Source of the DNA: Brumimicrobium sp035497735
GTDB taxonomy: Bacteria; Bacteroidota; Bacteroidia; Flavobacteriales_D; Crocinitomicaceae
Reading direction: 5' to 3'
DNA length: 64,000 nt
Assembly (NCBI GenBank): GCA_035497735.1
Contig: DATJCX010000021.1
Coordinates: forward strand, 8,851 to 72,850
Shown: positions 1 through 8,900 of the stretch, piece after piece
How positions within the stretch are numbered: the stretch's first letter is position 1
How the letters are laid out: each line of letters opens with the position of its first letter
The notes under the pieces: generated by a model
Seen by the model: the letters and a program-made list of their open reading frames with translations, nothing else
The model's database searches: none
What the model was told of the DNA's origin: nothing
Position numbers and translations under genes: made by a program

Positions 1-475
1 TGTTTGGACTTTTGTTAATGCTTGACATAGAAGTCGTGAAAACAATTGAACCATAACCAGACTTCTTCATATAAGGTACGGCTAATTGACATAATCTCCA
101 GCCGCTAAAAACATTCAAATCAAAATCTCTCTTAATGTCATCAACGGAAATTTTAAACGGATTTTCACGTCCACCACCGCCACCGCCAGCATTGTTGATT
201 AGAATTTCTATTCCTCCTAGCTTCTCAACAGTTTTCTCGATTAAATTCACTAAGTCCTCATCTTTTAGTACGTTACACTCAATAGCGATAGCTTTTACGC
301 CTAACTTTTCTATTTCTTTTGCTGTCTTTTCAGCATCTGCTAAATTAAAGTCACCAATAGATATGTTTGCGCCGTGTTGGGCTAAGATCATTGCTGTTGC
401 TTTACCAATTCCGTTAGCACCGCCTGTAACGATTGCTGTTTTTCCTTTTAAGTCAAAAAGTTTATTTGTATTCAT
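1..475 (-). CDS. SDR-family NAD(P)-dependent oxidoreductase (C-terminus beyond the left edge)
   Basis: I translated the minus strand from the ATG at 473-475. The protein begins MNTNKLFDLKGKTAIVTGG and keeps an open frame of about 158 codons to the window edge, so the C-terminal part is missing. The Rossmann nucleotide-binding motif TGGANGIG lies at about residues 17-24 and the SDR structural motif NNAG at about residues 95-98, followed by an unusual run of six glycines (AGGGGGGRE). The end of the visible part (SIVFTTSMSS) is where SDRs carry the catalytic Ser; the YxxxK motif would lie just outside. Family knowledge: classical SDRs reduce or oxidise alcohol/ketone groups with NAD(P)H, and the N-terminus resembles FabG/7-alpha-hydroxysteroid dehydrogenase relatives. 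The substrate cannot be inferred. It is separated from the next minus-strand gene by about 140 bp. Confidence 0.85.
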   Translation of the reverse strand, partial: MNTNKLFDLKGKTAIVTGGANGIGKATAMILAQHGANISIGDFNLADAEKTAKEIEKLGVKAIAIECNVLKDEDLVNLIEKTVEKLGGIEILINNAGGGGGGRENPFKISVDDIKRDFDLNVFSGWRLCQLAVPYMKKSGYGSIVFTTSMSSINKSPN

Positions 476-617
476 ATTTTTATATTGATGATTTAATTAC
501 CAACCATTCGAACACAGCAAAAGCTGATAGAGGTAATAAGGTTGTTGCTACCAAAATTAAAAAATGCTAGTTTATAAACCTAATGTGAAATGTGATTTTC
601 TGTTAAATGAATTAAGC

Positions 618-1031
618 CTATTGTTCTCCCCAGTTCTTGTCCGATATATGGACAGTCCCCTTAAATATAGCTACTTTCTTTCCTTCTTGATTGTTAACAA
701 TTACTTGATAGATACCTATCGTTCTCCCGCGATTTAGTTCGGTACAGGTAGCGGTGAGTAGATCGCCAATTTTGGCTGGTCTGGTATGTGAAATTGAGGT
801 TTCTATACTTACGCACTGCTTTCCGTAGGCGTTTGATGCAAAGGCAAGTGCAGAGTCTGAAAGACTGTAAGTAATTCCCCCGTGAGCAATGAGAAAGCCA
901 TTGACCATAAATGGAAGAATTTCAAGTTGCAACTGGCAGTAACCAGCTTTAATTTCCACAACTTTGATTTGCATCAGTTGTGAAAACGCATCTTTATCCA
1001 TCATTTTTTGAACAATAGCTTCCGCTGTCAT
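618..1031 (-). CDS. PaaI-family hotdog-fold acyl-CoA thioesterase
   Basis: This 137-residue protein has the length of a single hotdog domain. The core motif VNGFLIAHGGITYSLSDSAL matches the PaaI/YbgC-type pattern N-G-x-x-x-HGG followed by an Asp on the central helix, which in this family activates water for thioester hydrolysis. The C-terminal strand region (GRTIGIYQVIVNNQEGKKVA) is also typical. It is probably a cytoplasmic acyl-CoA thioesterase. No other phenylacetate genes are nearby, so I do not call it PaaI proper. It starts 9 nt after the stop of the 160-aa gene upstream, which in turn follows nadC, so the three are probably one transcript. Substrate unknown. Confidence 0.85.
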   Translation of the reverse strand: MTAEAIVQKMMDKDAFSQLMQIKVVEIKAGYCQLQLEILPFMVNGFLIAHGGITYSLSDSALAFASNAYGKQCVSIETSISHTRPAKIGDLLTATCTELNRGRTIGIYQVIVNNQEGKKVAIFKGTVHISDKNWGEQ

Positions 1032-1040
1032 TGGTTGTTT

Positions 1041-1523
1041 TTATTCGTTAATCATTGCACGATTCATCAAAGCAATCATTGCAATTCCAACAATAAATAA
1101 TTGATTCGCTAATTCTTCGTCTAGCTCGTTTCCTTCGTCGTCTTTTCCGTAGATATCAGCAACGTAGAATCCTAGCATCATTGGTTGATTACATAAAGTG
1201 CTGATTAATTCATCATCATCACTCTCCATGAATTCATCTAATGTTGCAATGTACTCTTCTTGGAAAGAGTCAATCATATCATCATCAATTTTGTTCATTT
1301 TTACACCTTGTTGTGCTAATGCTTCTGAGAAGATATTAAAATAATAGATTAAATAATCTAGTAAATCATCGTTTTCATACTCAACAGCTGAAGATAGAAT
1401 GTATCCGATAAAATTTTCTTGTTCTAAGGTATATGTTTCAGACAGTTTTTCTAGTGCGTCTTCCGTTAGGTTGTCTAACTTCATCACTGCATCAATGATG
1501 CTTTTTTCTGTAATTTGAGGCAT
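1041..1523 (-). CDS. acidic helical hypothetical protein in the nadC operon
   Basis: I do not recognise this 160-residue protein. It is strongly acidic (for example KIDDDMIDSFQEEY and MESDDDELIST), has no signal peptide, no cysteine pair and no membrane segment apart from a moderately hydrophobic C-terminal stretch (QLFIVGIAMIALMNRAMI) that could equally be a buried helix. The alternation of hydrophobic and acidic residues suggests an all-helical cytoplasmic protein. It lies 10 nt after nadC and 9 nt before the thioesterase gene, so it is almost certainly cotranscribed with both. Nothing visible links it functionally to NAD synthesis; co-transcription may be incidental. Confidence 0.8.
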   Translation of the reverse strand: MPQITEKSIIDAVMKLDNLTEDALEKLSETYTLEQENFIGYILSSAVEYENDDLLDYLIYYFNIFSEALAQQGVKMNKIDDDMIDSFQEEYIATLDEFMESDDDELISTLCNQPMMLGFYVADIYGKDDEGNELDEELANQLFIVGIAMIALMNRAMINE

Positions 1524-1533
1524 TGTGTTTTAT

Positions 1534-2370
1534 TTAATTGTAAATAGCTTTTAAGCTTAAATCTAATGATTTAATTGAGTGCGTTAATGCACCAGAAGAA
1601 ATGTAATTCACTCCAGTTTCCGCGTATGCTCTTAATGTTTCTCTTGTTATATTTCCTGAAGCTTCTGTCTCATATTCTTTTGGAATAAGTGGCAATACTT
1701 CCTTGATTTTCTCAGGAGTGAAGTTGTCCAACATAATGCGGTGAATTTGTCCTACTTTAAGGATTTCCTTCAATTCTTCTTCATCTCTTGCTTCAATCTC
1801 AATCTTGATGTCTAGCTTGTTGTCTTTGATGTATTTGTTGGCACTTTCAATTGCTTGACGAATTCCTCCGGCGTAGTCGATGTGATTATCTTTTATCATA
1901 ATCATGTCGTACAATCCCATTCTGTGGTTGTGACCGCCGCCTATACGAACTGCCCATTTTTCAAATTCACGTAATCCTGGTGTAGTTTTACGTGTGTCTA
2001 AAATGTTAGCATTTGTTCCTTTCATTATTTCAACATAACTATTCGTCTTGGTTGCAATCGCACTCATACGCTGCATAAAGTTTAAAACAAGACGTTCAGT
2101 TGCTAAAATCGAACGTGATTTTCCCGCTACTTCAAAAACGATATCGCCGTACTTAACTTTTGCGCCATCTTTAATAAAAACATTGATTTCTAAAGTTGGA
2201 TCGAAATGATGAAATATGCGTTCTGCAAGTTCAACTCCAGCAATGATTCCTTCATCTTTTACTAATAATTCAGCTTTTCCTGTTGCATTCTCTGGTACGC
2301 AAGAATTGGAAGAATGATCTCCGTCTCCGAAATCTTCTTGAAATGCTATTTTTATTATTTCGTCAATCAT
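1534..2370 (-). CDS. nadC: nicotinate-nucleotide pyrophosphorylase (carboxylating), quinolinate phosphoribosyltransferase
   Basis: NadC converts quinolinate and PRPP to nicotinate mononucleotide, CO2 and PPi in de novo NAD synthesis. The 278 residues match the usual 270-290. Diagnostic motifs are visible: DTRKTTPGLR at residues 125-134, the GGGHNHRMGL substrate-binding segment at 144-153, KDNH at 160-163, an EIEARDEEEL strand near 197, MLDNF near 219 and EASGNI near 242. The Arg, His and Lys residues that bind quinolinate in this family are all kept. It is the first gene of a three-gene minus-strand unit. A TAATTTTG -7 element ends only 4 nt before the ATG, implying a leaderless or nearly leaderless mRNA. 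nadA and nadB are not in the window. Confidence 0.97.
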   Translation of the reverse strand: MIDEIIKIAFQEDFGDGDHSSNSCVPENATGKAELLVKDEGIIAGVELAERIFHHFDPTLEINVFIKDGAKVKYGDIVFEVAGKSRSILATERLVLNFMQRMSAIATKTNSYVEIMKGTNANILDTRKTTPGLREFEKWAVRIGGGHNHRMGLYDMIMIKDNHIDYAGGIRQAIESANKYIKDNKLDIKIEIEARDEEELKEILKVGQIHRIMLDNFTPEKIKEVLPLIPKEYETEASGNITRETLRAYAETGVNYISSGALTHSIKSLDLSLKAIYN

Positions 2371-2374
2371 GTTG

Positions 2375-2382
2375 CAAAATTA
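2375..2382 (-). promoter_or_regulatory. putative -7 promoter element of nadC, 4 nt from the ATG
   Basis: Read on the minus strand this is TAATTTTG, an exact match to the Bacteroidota -7 consensus TAnnTTTG. The sequence continues CAAC then ATG, so a start site about 4 nt downstream of the box would leave essentially no leader. No clear -33 TTG is visible at the usual spacing. Confidence 0.5.
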
Positions 2383-2402
2383 CAGAGAATTTCTGGTTTG
2401 CC

Positions 2403-3221
2403 TTATTCTTTCCAAGAAATATCTGTCAAAACATTGAATTCTGGCTGATTATTACCTCCAACTGTCGCAAACCGAACATTTACAGGTCTAAATTTATATT
2501 TCTCTAAATTATTTAATAAGTCTTCTATAAAAGGAGTCATTTCATCTACACGCAATGCAGTTGTGTAACGGTTGTCTACTTCTTTTTTGTTTTCTCCTAG
2601 AATTAAGAATAAACTTTCTCCCTTAACTACGCTAATGAAGTGTGGCTCAAATTCTTCAATCCCGCTTAAAATGCGATTTACTTTGTCTAATTTGTAGTCT
2701 TCTATTGGCGCATCTTCCCATTCTTCGTATTCTATTTCATCGTAAGAATATGCACTTCTCATTTGTGTTTTTTGTGGACCAGTTTCATCATAGATGGTTC
2801 TTTTTTCTACCCAATTGCTCGTTAGACTGTCCAACCACATATCCAATTCCTCAGTAACGCCTATTAAAATATCATTCTCCAAGTAATAATTTCTTGTTCC
2901 TTGTGGCTGATAAGGAGCTCCTAGGAATTTCTCCTCAATTTTCAATAAGTTTCCATCAGCATCACCATAAGCTATTACTTCCGTCAATTCTACTGGCTGA
3001 CCATCTATTTGTCTTTCCCAAACAAGAGAATGAGCACTATGGGATGGATCGATACGTGTGTCAATTTCCGACATTTTCTTTCCGTTAATTGACGCGTTAA
3101 AATCATCTATTTCAAGGGTTGAAGTTTGTGTTTCTTCATTGCTCTTTTTTTCTTTTTGTGTACAAGAAGAAACTGTGCCCAAGGCTAATGCAGTAATAAT
3201 AAATAAGAATGTTTTTTTCAT
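2403..3221 (-). CDS. hypothetical lipoprotein
   Basis: This 272-residue protein starts with a lipoprotein signal peptide: MKKTFLFIITALALGTVSSC, with the lipidated Cys at residue 20. A short Lys/Glu/Thr-rich linker follows and then a mixed alpha/beta domain without a motif I recognise. Several tryptophans and acidic patches (YEEWEDAPIEDYKLD near residues 165-180) stand out. Mature lipoproteins starting CTQK, with no Asp at +2, are expected at the outer membrane in Gram-negatives. It lies 63 bp downstream of the OmpA-family gene on the same strand, but a strong terminator sits between them, so it probably has its own promoter. Function unknown. Confidence 0.8.
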   Translation of the reverse strand: MKKTFLFIITALALGTVSSCTQKEKKSNEETQTSTLEIDDFNASINGKKMSEIDTRIDPSHSAHSLVWERQIDGQPVELTEVIAYGDADGNLLKIEEKFLGAPYQPQGTRNYYLENDILIGVTEELDMWLDSLTSNWVEKRTIYDETGPQKTQMRSAYSYDEIEYEEWEDAPIEDYKLDKVNRILSGIEEFEPHFISVVKGESLFLILGENKKEVDNRYTTALRVDEMTPFIEDLLNNLEKYKFRPVNVRFATVGGNNQPEFNVLTDISWKE

Positions 3222-3231
3222 AACTAATAAT

Positions 3232-3262
3232 TAAAAAAGCCCTCAACTTTATGTTAAGGGCT
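3232..3262 (-). terminator. intrinsic terminator of the DUF5723/OmpA-family gene
   Basis: On the minus strand a 10-bp stem (AGCCCTTAAC / GTTGAGGGCT, one G-T pair) with a 5-nt loop is followed by a T run. It lies just after the stop at 3285 and before the lipoprotein gene, separating the two transcripts. Confidence 0.8.
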
Positions 3263-3284
3263 AAATATAATAATTAATAATTAA

Positions 3285-5801
3285 TTATTTGAATATAATT
3301 GTCATTTCAACACGTCGATTGGCTTGTCTTCCTTCGGGTGTATCGTTTGGCTCAAGTGGTTGTTTGTCACCAAAATAAAGAACATGTAAGCGGTCTTTTG
3401 CAATTCCTTTTTGGAATAAGAAGTCTCTTACCGATTCTGCTCTTTTCTTAGAAAGTACAAGGTTGCTTTGTGAATTTCCAACGTTGTCGGTGTGACCAGC
3501 AATCTGTAAGTTCCATTCTTCTTTCTTCAATAAAACATCCGCTAAATCATTTAATGAGTTAAAAGAACTTTCCTTAATTGTTGCCTTAGCATTTTCAAAT
3601 TCTAAGTTGTCAAAGGCAGTTTTTAATACTTCTTTTACTTCTTCCTCTATTTCTGGACATCCATCATTTTCCTTTGGTCCTGGTGTGTTCGGACATTTAT
3701 CTAAATGATCTGGAACTCCATCACTATCAGAATCTGGACAACCTTCAAATTCAGCCAAACCTGCTAAATCTGGACATTTATCGTCTTTGTCAGGAATGCC
3801 GTCTCCGTCTCTATCAGACCATGGGCAACCATCGTTTTCCGCCGGTCCAGGAATGGTAGGACACTTGTCTAAATGATCTGGAATACCATCGCCATCTGTA
3901 TCAGGGCAACCACTAAATTCTTTTGATCCAGCAGCATCTGGACATTTGTCTAAATGATCTGGAATACCATCCTCATCTGTGTCAGGACAACCATTGAACT
4001 CTGGTGCCCCAGCTTTTTCAGGACATTCGTCTAAATGGTCTGGAATGCCATCACCGTCCGTGTCTGGGCAACCACCAAATTCTGGTAAACCTGCTACGTC
4101 TGGACAATCATCTAAATGGTCCGGAACGCCGTCTCCATCTTTGTCTGGACAACCATTGTGTTCTGCTAAACCAGGAACGTCCGGACAATGATCCTCTGCG
4201 TCTGGAATTCCATCTCCATCGGTGTCTGGACAACCATTAAACGCCCATAATCCTGGCACGTCTTTACATTTGTCTTTTTTGTCAGAAACTTCATCTCCAT
4301 CTGAATCTTTTGGATGTTTATATAGAATAGGAATACGTAGTCCAGCATAAACTCCTGCTCCGCGTATTTTTCCACTTGGGAATAATGTTTTTAAGTCAGG
4401 TATTCCAACCGTAAGTGGGCCTAATCTTAAACCTAGTCCTACATTGAATCCACCAAATTGATTGTATGAAACAGGTAAACCAACCCCAACCCACTTCCAG
4501 TCATAAGACGGTGTGATTGAAAATTGAGTAGGAACCCTGACGTTTGCAGCATTCTTTTTACCATTAATGTTGATGTAAGCTGTTGTATTCAAATAGAAAT
4601 TATTCCAAATATGCCAGTCTAATTGAAAGCTAATGGAAGTAGGAGTATTTACATAATATGTTTGCGAGGTGTCTTCACTTTGTGTCCAATCTGGATCGTG
4701 TAAGATTAAACTGTCTATTATGTCAGCAAATCCTGCTGGACCTTCAACGCCATCAAAAACGGTTAAGTCAAAATTTGTTGTATTCACTTTGAAGTCTCTA
4801 CTTCTATCTGCTTTGGTGAATTTCATTCCACCCATGTCTATCAGGGAGAATCCTGCACGAAGCTTATATTTATTTTTATCTTTTCGCCAAAGATTGGTTT
4901 CACCGTTCATGTTGTATTTGAAGTCTTTCCATTTTGGACGCCATTCATAAACAGCTCCTATGTCTCCACCAATTCCTAACTTTGAAGTTAATTTATAAAA
5001 ATCACCTAAAGCAAAGTCTCCTGACTCTTGACTAGAAAAGAATTGGTCTATATTGTCTGAATATCCAAATTTATACTCACCACGTAAGGTTGTCATGGTG
5101 TCTTTATTCATCAAGCTAAAATCTAAATCTTTGGCGTGTGCAAAAGTGGAAGCAATTCCTTGGTTGAATTTTAATCGTCCACCTACTTTAATGAAATGTT
5201 GCTCTTTATCGTAAACAACTTGTGCGTAATTAACACCGTATTCCGCCCAAGATAATAAGTTTTGGGATAGAAGTGTTCCGTCAATCTGTGTGTGCCATAA
5301 GGGACTGAAATCCATTCCTTCTTCGGCAAGTTTCATTACTTGTGGGTTAACATTATCTAGATTGTGAATGGTCCTTATTTTTGCTGAAAATCCTACTGCA
5401 ATTTTTGGATTGATATGGAACATAAAGTTTAATAAATCTAGTTGAAGTCCAATGTAGGAGCCTCTAGCTTTGTTTTTTGAATTATCCCAATCTTTTACAT
5501 CGTGAAAAGCATTTTGACTTTGCCAAGCAGTGTCTTTTGTGAGCGAATATAGCCAGTTCCTCTTCGGAAGGATGTTGGCATCAAAGTATTTAGCGTTTTG
5601 CCATACGTCTATGTTGAAACTGAATAGATTGATATCAACAACATATCTGTTATCGACGATTGATGCTGGTTGTAAATCAGCGCCCATTATGCCAGCGTAG
5701 TTGCTGTTAATGTTGCCCAAATAATTTTGAGCTTTTACTGCGTTACTCTCTAATAGAAATAAGCTAATGATTAAGTACAGTGTTAGTTTTACTTTATTCA
5801 T
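3285..5801 (-). CDS. DUF5723-like beta-barrel protein with eight thrombospondin type 3 repeats and C-terminal OmpA domain
   Basis: Signal peptide of about 24 residues ending KAQ. Residues about 26-490 resemble the Bacteroidota DUF5723 outer-membrane barrel family (the opening YLGNINSNYAGIMGADLQPASI is typical), with alternating hydrophobic strands. Residues about 495-740 hold eight calcium-binding thrombospondin-3 repeats of about 27 aa with the core DxDGDGIPDxxDxCP; two depart from it (DSDGDEVSDKKDKC and DTDEDGIPD). The last 110 residues are an OmpA peptidoglycan-binding domain (AGHTDNVG, then LSKKRAESVRDFL and RQANRRVEM). The likely role is an outer-membrane protein tied to peptidoglycan through a Ca-stiffened rod. 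It is transcribed alone, between the 724-aa gene and a terminator. The repeat DNA explains the open shadow frames on both strands here. Confidence 0.85.
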   Translation of the reverse strand: MNKVKLTLYLIISLFLLESNAVKAQNYLGNINSNYAGIMGADLQPASIVDNRYVVDINLFSFNIDVWQNAKYFDANILPKRNWLYSLTKDTAWQSQNAFHDVKDWDNSKNKARGSYIGLQLDLLNFMFHINPKIAVGFSAKIRTIHNLDNVNPQVMKLAEEGMDFSPLWHTQIDGTLLSQNLLSWAEYGVNYAQVVYDKEQHFIKVGGRLKFNQGIASTFAHAKDLDFSLMNKDTMTTLRGEYKFGYSDNIDQFFSSQESGDFALGDFYKLTSKLGIGGDIGAVYEWRPKWKDFKYNMNGETNLWRKDKNKYKLRAGFSLIDMGGMKFTKADRSRDFKVNTTNFDLTVFDGVEGPAGFADIIDSLILHDPDWTQSEDTSQTYYVNTPTSISFQLDWHIWNNFYLNTTAYININGKKNAANVRVPTQFSITPSYDWKWVGVGLPVSYNQFGGFNVGLGLRLGPLTVGIPDLKTLFPSGKIRGAGVYAGLRIPILYKHPKDSDGDEVSDKKDKCKDVPGLWAFNGCPDTDGDGIPDAEDHCPDVPGLAEHNGCPDKDGDGVPDHLDDCPDVAGLPEFGGCPDTDGDGIPDHLDECPEKAGAPEFNGCPDTDEDGIPDHLDKCPDAAGSKEFSGCPDTDGDGIPDHLDKCPTIPGPAENDGCPWSDRDGDGIPDKDDKCPDLAGLAEFEGCPDSDSDGVPDHLDKCPNTPGPKENDGCPEIEEEVKEVLKTAFDNLEFENAKATIKESSFNSLNDLADVLLKKEEWNLQIAGHTDNVGNSQSNLVLSKKRAESVRDFLFQKGIAKDRLHVLYFGDKQPLEPNDTPEGRQANRRVEMTIIFK
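3655..4315 (-). repeat. tandem repeat encoding thrombospondin type 3 units
   Basis: Eight units of about 81 bp, each encoding about 27 residues with a Ca-binding DxDxDG loop and a Cys-Pro pair. Units differ at many silent sites, so the array is old rather than freshly duplicated. Unit 7 has two extra residues (PWSDRDGDG). Confidence 0.85.
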
Positions 5802-5912
5802 AAATTCTAGTTTAAGTATGAGAGTAGGTTTAACGTTAATTTATGTTAAATGTAAATATAAGCTTTCACTGAAAAAAAACTAGGTATAACCCTAAAAAGT
5901 TAGACGAATTTT

Positions 5913-8087
5913 TTAAAAATTAATCTTATAGCAGATAATTGACTGAGAAATAACTGTATAAATATATAAGGTTTTGTCTTGCTCATTATAATGTGCTGCT
6001 ATGATTTCTCTCCCTTCTTTTGGGAAATCATTAAGCTCTTCGCCCGTGTTGCTGTAGGCATGAATTTTATTTTGTAAATAATCCAAAGCAATACTTATTT
6101 TCTTTTCTGGTAAGTAAATAAAATCGCCTACTTCGTTGAAAGGTAATTGCTTGCTGTAAATTATTTTCTGTGAATGATTCAGTACTTTTAGATAATTATT
6201 CTCAGCGATGATAATAAAGTCATCTGTTACAGTACGAATTCTTCCTGTTTCCACTAATTTAACTTCGCCTTCTCTGTCGTTTTTAGAATTGTATTCATCC
6301 ATGAAAACTTTCCCGCCTTTCTCAAAATAAGTAATGATTTTTCCATTGTATTTCACTGATTGTGTTCCGCCAACTCTATTCATCATAGTTGACTTTGCAG
6401 GATTTTCAAGATATCCAAGGAATTGCTGCATATCTGAATTTACCGCCCAAGCACGTAAGTTTCCTTTGACGTTTAAAGCATACGGTGTGGAAATAATAGC
6501 ATTCTTCCCAGACTGAATGATGTTCAACTCTTGTCCACTAGAATTCAACATGATGATTTCTCCTTTTTCATTTCCTATTAAGAAACGCTTGGTATTGTTC
6601 CATTCGAAATTGCTGGATTTAGATGTTAATGCTACCTCTGATCTGTATGGGAAATTCCCCACGTTTTTCCCATTCAAATCGATAAGGTGAATTTGATCCT
6701 TTGTGTGAAATAAAAATTGGTGTTTTTCATTTCCAAATAAATCAATGACTTCTACCTTGTCTTCAATGTGCGATTTTAAATCACCCTTCCATAATAGTTT
6801 TCCGTTTGGACTGTAAAGTTCGAACTCGCCATTGGTGCTATAACTTAAAATGGATGTTCCATTTCTTAAATGGTCGGGAATTGGAACTAAATTAAGCGTT
6901 TTATGCTTCGGTGTTACCGACCATGTGTTTTTGTCAACTTCTGTAAACTGCGCACTTGGTGGTAAAGTATTTACCTCAAACGAAAGCTTGTCCTTCCATG
7001 TTAAACTGGACTTTTTTTCTGCTGAAATACTTCGCATGTTCGTGTAGGAAGGAAGTCCACCAAAAAAGTGCTCTTGTCTTTGCGGGCTTAAAGAAAGTGT
7101 TTTACCTAATTGATAATCTACTTGAATTTTTCTAGCTACATTTTCTGATTCTGTAAATAAAACTTTGTCTTCTATTTCAAAAGTGTAGAAACGACCGTTC
7201 TTTTTAGAAGGGAAATCTTTTGTCAACTGAAAACCTGAAAATGAATGAATGTCATCTTTTACTTTAATAGAGTCTTCGACTTTAGTTTGTTCAATTAGAA
7301 TTAAACTTGGAACTTGTTGTGAACGATAGTCACTAATCACTACTGGATGGTTGTCGTAGGTGATTGTTACAAAACCTAAATCAACCCAATGGTTCATCGG
7401 TCCATTCTTAAAGATAGAATCATGTGCTTCTGCGTAGAATCTTTCTTGGAAAGAATAGGAAGTGCTTGATATAGGAATTTGAGAAGAGAATAAAGGAATG
7501 TCTTTTACTGCTGTTCCGTAAATATTTTTCGGTTCGCTAGAACGGTACTCAAAAAGTCCTTTACTTAAATTGTAAACATCTGTTCGCTTCCACTTTGTTC
7601 CATCTGTATTTGTCCAATAATTGGCGGATGCTTTTTTATCTCCTTCTAGAAAAAATCCTTTGCTTAAACTGTGCTCACAAGATTTGTAATTTAAAGCAAC
7701 CATTACATGATTATCAATTTTCTTAAACGTCAGATTATTTAACTTAAATCTGTTTTTAATAAGATTTAATTCTTTTTCTGTCCATCTACCGTCTTTCTCA
7801 AAGATGATAATCGGTCTGTTTCCACTTGCGTATATTTTAAAATCTTCTGAGATTAATGAATCCAATCCTTCTAATGAAGCGGCTAAAGGATTTTCTTGGA
7901 TGAGTGCAAAATAGTTGGCGTCTTTTGTTTCTTCAAACTTGTTGATAAGTAGAATCGCTTGATCGTCTTGACAAAATACAAATTCTGGATTTACAGTATT
8001 ATCTTTGTTTATCCATAGTTCGTAACTTGAATAAATAATCCATGCTGTTGCCAATAAAACAGTTAAAATAAGAAAGATACGCTTCAT
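5913..8087 (-). CDS. 724-aa hypothetical protein, N-terminally membrane-anchored, beta-propeller-like C-terminus
   Basis: I do not recognise the family. Residues about 4-24 (IFLILTVLLATAWIIYSSYEL) form a membrane anchor or uncleaved signal. The next 350 residues are mixed alpha/beta. The C-terminal half (about residues 400-724) consists of repeated strands with patterns such as GEFELYSPNGKLLWKG, IHLIDLNGKNVG and GEIIMLNSSGQEL, which look like PQQ- or WD-type propeller blades. It is probably periplasmic, held at the inner membrane. It lies between rnhB and the DUF5723/OmpA gene on the same strand with gaps of about 80 and 110 bp. A TAGTTTTG -7 element lies 15 nt upstream of the start. A role in envelope assembly is a guess from the neighbours only. 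Confidence 0.75.
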   Translation of the reverse strand: MKRIFLILTVLLATAWIIYSSYELWINKDNTVNPEFVFCQDDQAILLINKFEETKDANYFALIQENPLAASLEGLDSLISEDFKIYASGNRPIIIFEKDGRWTEKELNLIKNRFKLNNLTFKKIDNHVMVALNYKSCEHSLSKGFFLEGDKKASANYWTNTDGTKWKRTDVYNLSKGLFEYRSSEPKNIYGTAVKDIPLFSSQIPISSTSYSFQERFYAEAHDSIFKNGPMNHWVDLGFVTITYDNHPVVISDYRSQQVPSLILIEQTKVEDSIKVKDDIHSFSGFQLTKDFPSKKNGRFYTFEIEDKVLFTESENVARKIQVDYQLGKTLSLSPQRQEHFFGGLPSYTNMRSISAEKKSSLTWKDKLSFEVNTLPPSAQFTEVDKNTWSVTPKHKTLNLVPIPDHLRNGTSILSYSTNGEFELYSPNGKLLWKGDLKSHIEDKVEVIDLFGNEKHQFLFHTKDQIHLIDLNGKNVGNFPYRSEVALTSKSSNFEWNNTKRFLIGNEKGEIIMLNSSGQELNIIQSGKNAIISTPYALNVKGNLRAWAVNSDMQQFLGYLENPAKSTMMNRVGGTQSVKYNGKIITYFEKGGKVFMDEYNSKNDREGEVKLVETGRIRTVTDDFIIIAENNYLKVLNHSQKIIYSKQLPFNEVGDFIYLPEKKISIALDYLQNKIHAYSNTGEELNDFPKEGREIIAAHYNEQDKTLYIYTVISQSIICYKINF

Positions 8088-8102
8088 TTATATTCTTTTT
8101 TT

Positions 8103-8110
8103 CAAAACTA
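8103..8110 (-). promoter_or_regulatory. putative -7 promoter element of the 724-aa gene
   Basis: Minus-strand TAGTTTTG, matching TAnnTTTG, 15 nt upstream of the ATG at 8087. No clear -33 element. Confidence 0.4.
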
Positions 8111-8166
8111 AGACATTATATAGTTAGAACGGAAGATGTGTTTGGATATTTATTAACGATGAATAG

Positions 8167-8757
8167 TTATAAATCTGTTTTTATCTTAAAATTAAAGGTT
8201 TTTCTATGAAAAGAGCTTAATCCAAATGCTTGAATCGCTAGTTTATGTTTTTTTGTAGGATAACCCATATTACTGTCCCAACCGTATTCTGGATGTTTTT
8301 CGTGAATTTCCTTCATAAAGTCATCCCTTGCTTCTTTTGCTAATATCGAAGCTGCTGCTATACTTTGGAATTTTGCATCACCTTTAATAATACATTCATG
8401 TGGAATATTTGGGTGCGCATTAAAGCGGTTTCCATCAATTAATAATAATTCTGGCCTTGTCTTTAGTAAGTCAACTGCTTTGTTCATCGCCTCAAAGCTA
8501 GCGTTCAATATATTTACTTCATCAATTCTTTTATGATCGATAAAAGCAATCGCATAGGCTAGGGCTTGTTCTTTTATAATGGGAACAAGGGCTTTTCTTT
8601 TTGCAGGCGTTAACTGTTTGGAATCATTTAAACCTTCAATTTGTGTTTCTTTTGATAAAATTACAGCCGCTGCAACAACAGGTCCGGCCAAGCAACCTCT
8701 TCCAGCTTCGTCACAACCTGATTCTATCTGGTTTACTGTGTAATACAATTCAAGCAT
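8167..8757 (-). CDS. rnhB: ribonuclease HII
   Basis: RNase HII removes ribonucleotides from DNA and RNA-DNA hybrids. The 196 residues agree with the usual 190-215. The catalytic DEDD set is visible: D16 and E17 in the family motif GCDEAGRG, a later Asp in LLIDGNRF near residue 108, and the last Asp in the ASILAKEARDDFM helix. Start: the ATG at 8757 gives MLELYYTVNQIESGCDEAGRG, a normal short lead-in. It lies downstream of the divergent small secreted-protein gene and 79 bp upstream of the 724-aa gene. Nothing unusual. Confidence 0.95.
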   Translation of the reverse strand: MLELYYTVNQIESGCDEAGRGCLAGPVVAAAVILSKETQIEGLNDSKQLTPAKRKALVPIIKEQALAYAIAFIDHKRIDEVNILNASFEAMNKAVDLLKTRPELLLIDGNRFNAHPNIPHECIIKGDAKFQSIAAASILAKEARDDFMKEIHEKHPEYGWDSNMGYPTKKHKLAIQAFGLSSFHRKTFNFKIKTDL

Positions 8758-8900
8758 ATTTATTATTTTTGTAAAAATCTATATTTATTGTGGCATATAA
8801 ATTGTATGTTTGTATTAATATAATAAAATAAAAAAGATTAAATCTTTGTAAAAGCAACTTTTTGTTTGCATATTTAGTCTTTAAAATAAAACTAAGAATC

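Noticed and set aside
3674..4375. Open frames on both strands in the thrombospondin-3 region
   Set aside because: They arise from the repeated 81-bp unit and show no independent coding character.
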